Assembly (NCBI RefSeq): GCF_016545825.1
Contig: NC_052613.1
Span: 49,148,112-49,212,111, forward strand
Length of the DNA stretch: 64,000 nt
From: Eucalyptus grandis
Taxonomy: Eukaryota; Streptophyta; Magnoliopsida; Myrtales; Myrtaceae
Direction of reading: 5' to 3'
The position numbers were made by a program, and so were the translations under genes. A model generated the notes under the pieces. It saw nothing but the letters and a program-made list of their open reading frames with translations. It was not told where the DNA came from and searched no databases. Position 1 is the stretch's first letter. The number at the start of each line of letters is the position of its first letter. This document shows positions 62,661 through 64,000 of this stretch, one piece after another.

Positions 62661-64000
62661 AATTGGTACTAACAGACCTTTATTTTTTTTTTTTTGCAAA
62701 TAAGGAACACTTGAAACTCTGAAATGTTTAATAAGAAACAAACAAACTAAACAATAATCAATTTTGATTTGGTCAAAGCAAACAAAACCATACCCAGCAA
62801 ATTAGAAGACTACTCCTAAATAATTTATTTCGCAGCAATGTGCAAACTACGCATTCGAATTATGTTAATTAACTTCGTTTGGAATTAGACGTTCTCAAAT
62901 GGTATAATGAATTCAAAAAGTAGAAATAGAGTTCCATCTCATAAAAATAACATGTGGGTTTTTTTATTTTATTTTTTAAAATATTTAAAGAAACAAACAA
63001 ACTAAAAAAAAAAAAAAAATTAATAATCACTAATTGATTTGGTCACGCAGTCAAAGCTTATCCTAGCAAATTAGGAGGCTTCCCCCTTATCATTTATTTC
63101 CAAGCGATGTACTAATTAATTTGGCCACACAAACAAAACCTATTGTAGCAATTATAGGAGGTTTCCCCCTAATCATTCGTTACATAGAAATGTACAAACC
63201 ACGCGCTTGAGTCTCCTCCCTAATTGCCCCCAATTTTAACATATTGACACTTGAAATCCCGAATCGCAAACCACCATCTGTTCTGAAAGCAAATTCGAAA
63301 AATCTTCAAACCACTATTTGTTTCGACACCTCCCTCTCCCTCCTTGACATGGCCCCTCCCGTCAAGTGCCTCCCTCCCGCTGGCTCTCGTATTTCTGTTG
63401 TTCGTTATGATTTTTTAGGGTTTGGTTCCAGAGGAGATCAGAAGTTCTTTTTGAGCCTCTGATTCGTGTGCTCTTTTTCCTTCGTCGTTTAGGCTGATTT
63501 AATGTCTTGTTGCGCGAGGATTTATTTGCGGAGTGGTCGAAGCTCGACGATTCTTGTTTTCACGTGGGTTTGTTGCGATTAGTTTTTTTCTATTTAAGAA
63601 CGATTGGAAATGAGCTGTAATTGTTGATAAACACACGGAGGAGGAGAGAGGAGCCGTCAAGGGTCGGAGCCTCTAAATTAATAATGAAAAGATTAACGTG
63701 AAAAGCCAAGACTTCCAATACAACATTCAAAAGGAAAAAAAAAAAAAAAAATCTCCCAACAACATGGCCACCTTTCGACGTGAAGAAATCATCTAGATAG
63801 TAGTATAATTTGACCTATGTACGTTTCGTACACCCATATAACTCATGTTTAAATAACTTTATCGTTTTTTTAATATGAATACATCAACAAGAGAGCCGCA
63901 CGATTTACTCTTTCTCGCATAACATAAATTCCATTCTTACATTATCATACTAAAATGATAATTAAATTTGCAGCACGTTAGTTCATTCTACGATCATAAT
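62661..64000. other. Degenerate repeats and unassigned right edge
   Basis: Words GAAACAAACAAACTAAA, GATTTGGTCA and AGCAAATTAGAAG/AGGAGGC recur in diverged form at about 62,735, 62,990 and 63,120, suggesting three local repeat copies. A plus frame at 63,244-63,462 (72 codons, with MAPPVKCLPPAGSRISVV inside) might be a gene's first exon, since a pyrimidine-rich leader precedes it, but the window ends before this can be judged. Confidence 0.35.

Overview
The window reads as nuclear DNA of a flowering plant, most likely a woody eudicot. Its genes have GT-AG introns of plant size, the intergenic DNA is AT-rich, and there are many CT/GA microsatellites, a large Ty3/gypsy element, MITEs and short retroposons. 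Gene style is compatible with Myrtales (for example Myrtaceae), but this is inference; no species marker is present. There are no operons, CRISPR arrays or bacterial features.

Layout. 1-5.8 kb: AT-rich DNA with a microsatellite, a SINE-like insertion and a decayed copy of a peroxidase exon border. 5.87-8.21 kb (-): a complete four-exon class III peroxidase (PER11-like). 8.7-9.4 kb: a 354-bp tandem duplication. 10.8-12.7 kb (-): a probable proteasome assembly chaperone 1 gene with a 5'-UTR intron. 14.7-19.1 kb (-): a six-exon LAG1-type ceramide synthase with an overlapping upstream ORF and a tiny retroposon insertion in its last exon. 20.4-21.9 kb (-): a decayed retroelement or pararetrovirus-like stretch. 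23.8-34.2 kb (-): a defective Ty3/gypsy chromovirus with roughly 3-kb LTRs, the 5' LTR being truncated. 34.3-34.9 kb: a TIR element. 35.6-38.4 kb (-): a complete seven-exon laccase. 38.5-38.9 kb (-): the broken N-terminus of an LRR receptor kinase, just upstream of the laccase TATA box. 40.3-45.6 kb: a SINE, a foldback element, a 1.9-kb TIR element with a GC-rich repetitive core, and a Tourist-like MITE. 46.0-46.7 kb (+): an intronless, probably plastid-targeted GNAT acetyltransferase. 47.2-47.4 kb: a recent 117-bp tandem duplication. 49.15-49.29 kb (-): a 46-aa single-span membrane protein ORF. 49.9-50.4 kb: a hairpin element. 51.7-52.3 kb (-): an intronless group S bZIP factor. 52.4-59.0 kb: no gene recognised. 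59.0-60.2 kb (+): a truncated LTR of the same gypsy family. 60.2-62.7 kb (+): three tandem copies, period about 0.9 kb, of a unit joining a copia pol relic to an unidentified two-helix membrane-like segment. The last 1.3 kb holds degenerate repeats only.

The genes do not form a pathway. Peroxidase and laccase are both secreted oxidases that can act on cell-wall phenolics, but sharing this window is probably chance. The most unusual features are the tandem copia chimera, the ORF conserved inside three diverged gypsy LTR copies, five retroposon tails with target-site duplications (one adding ten in-frame residues to ceramide synthase), and the LRR-kinase relic against the laccase promoter. Exon borders were worked out by hand from splice sites, reading phase and family knowledge; no alignment or database search was run.
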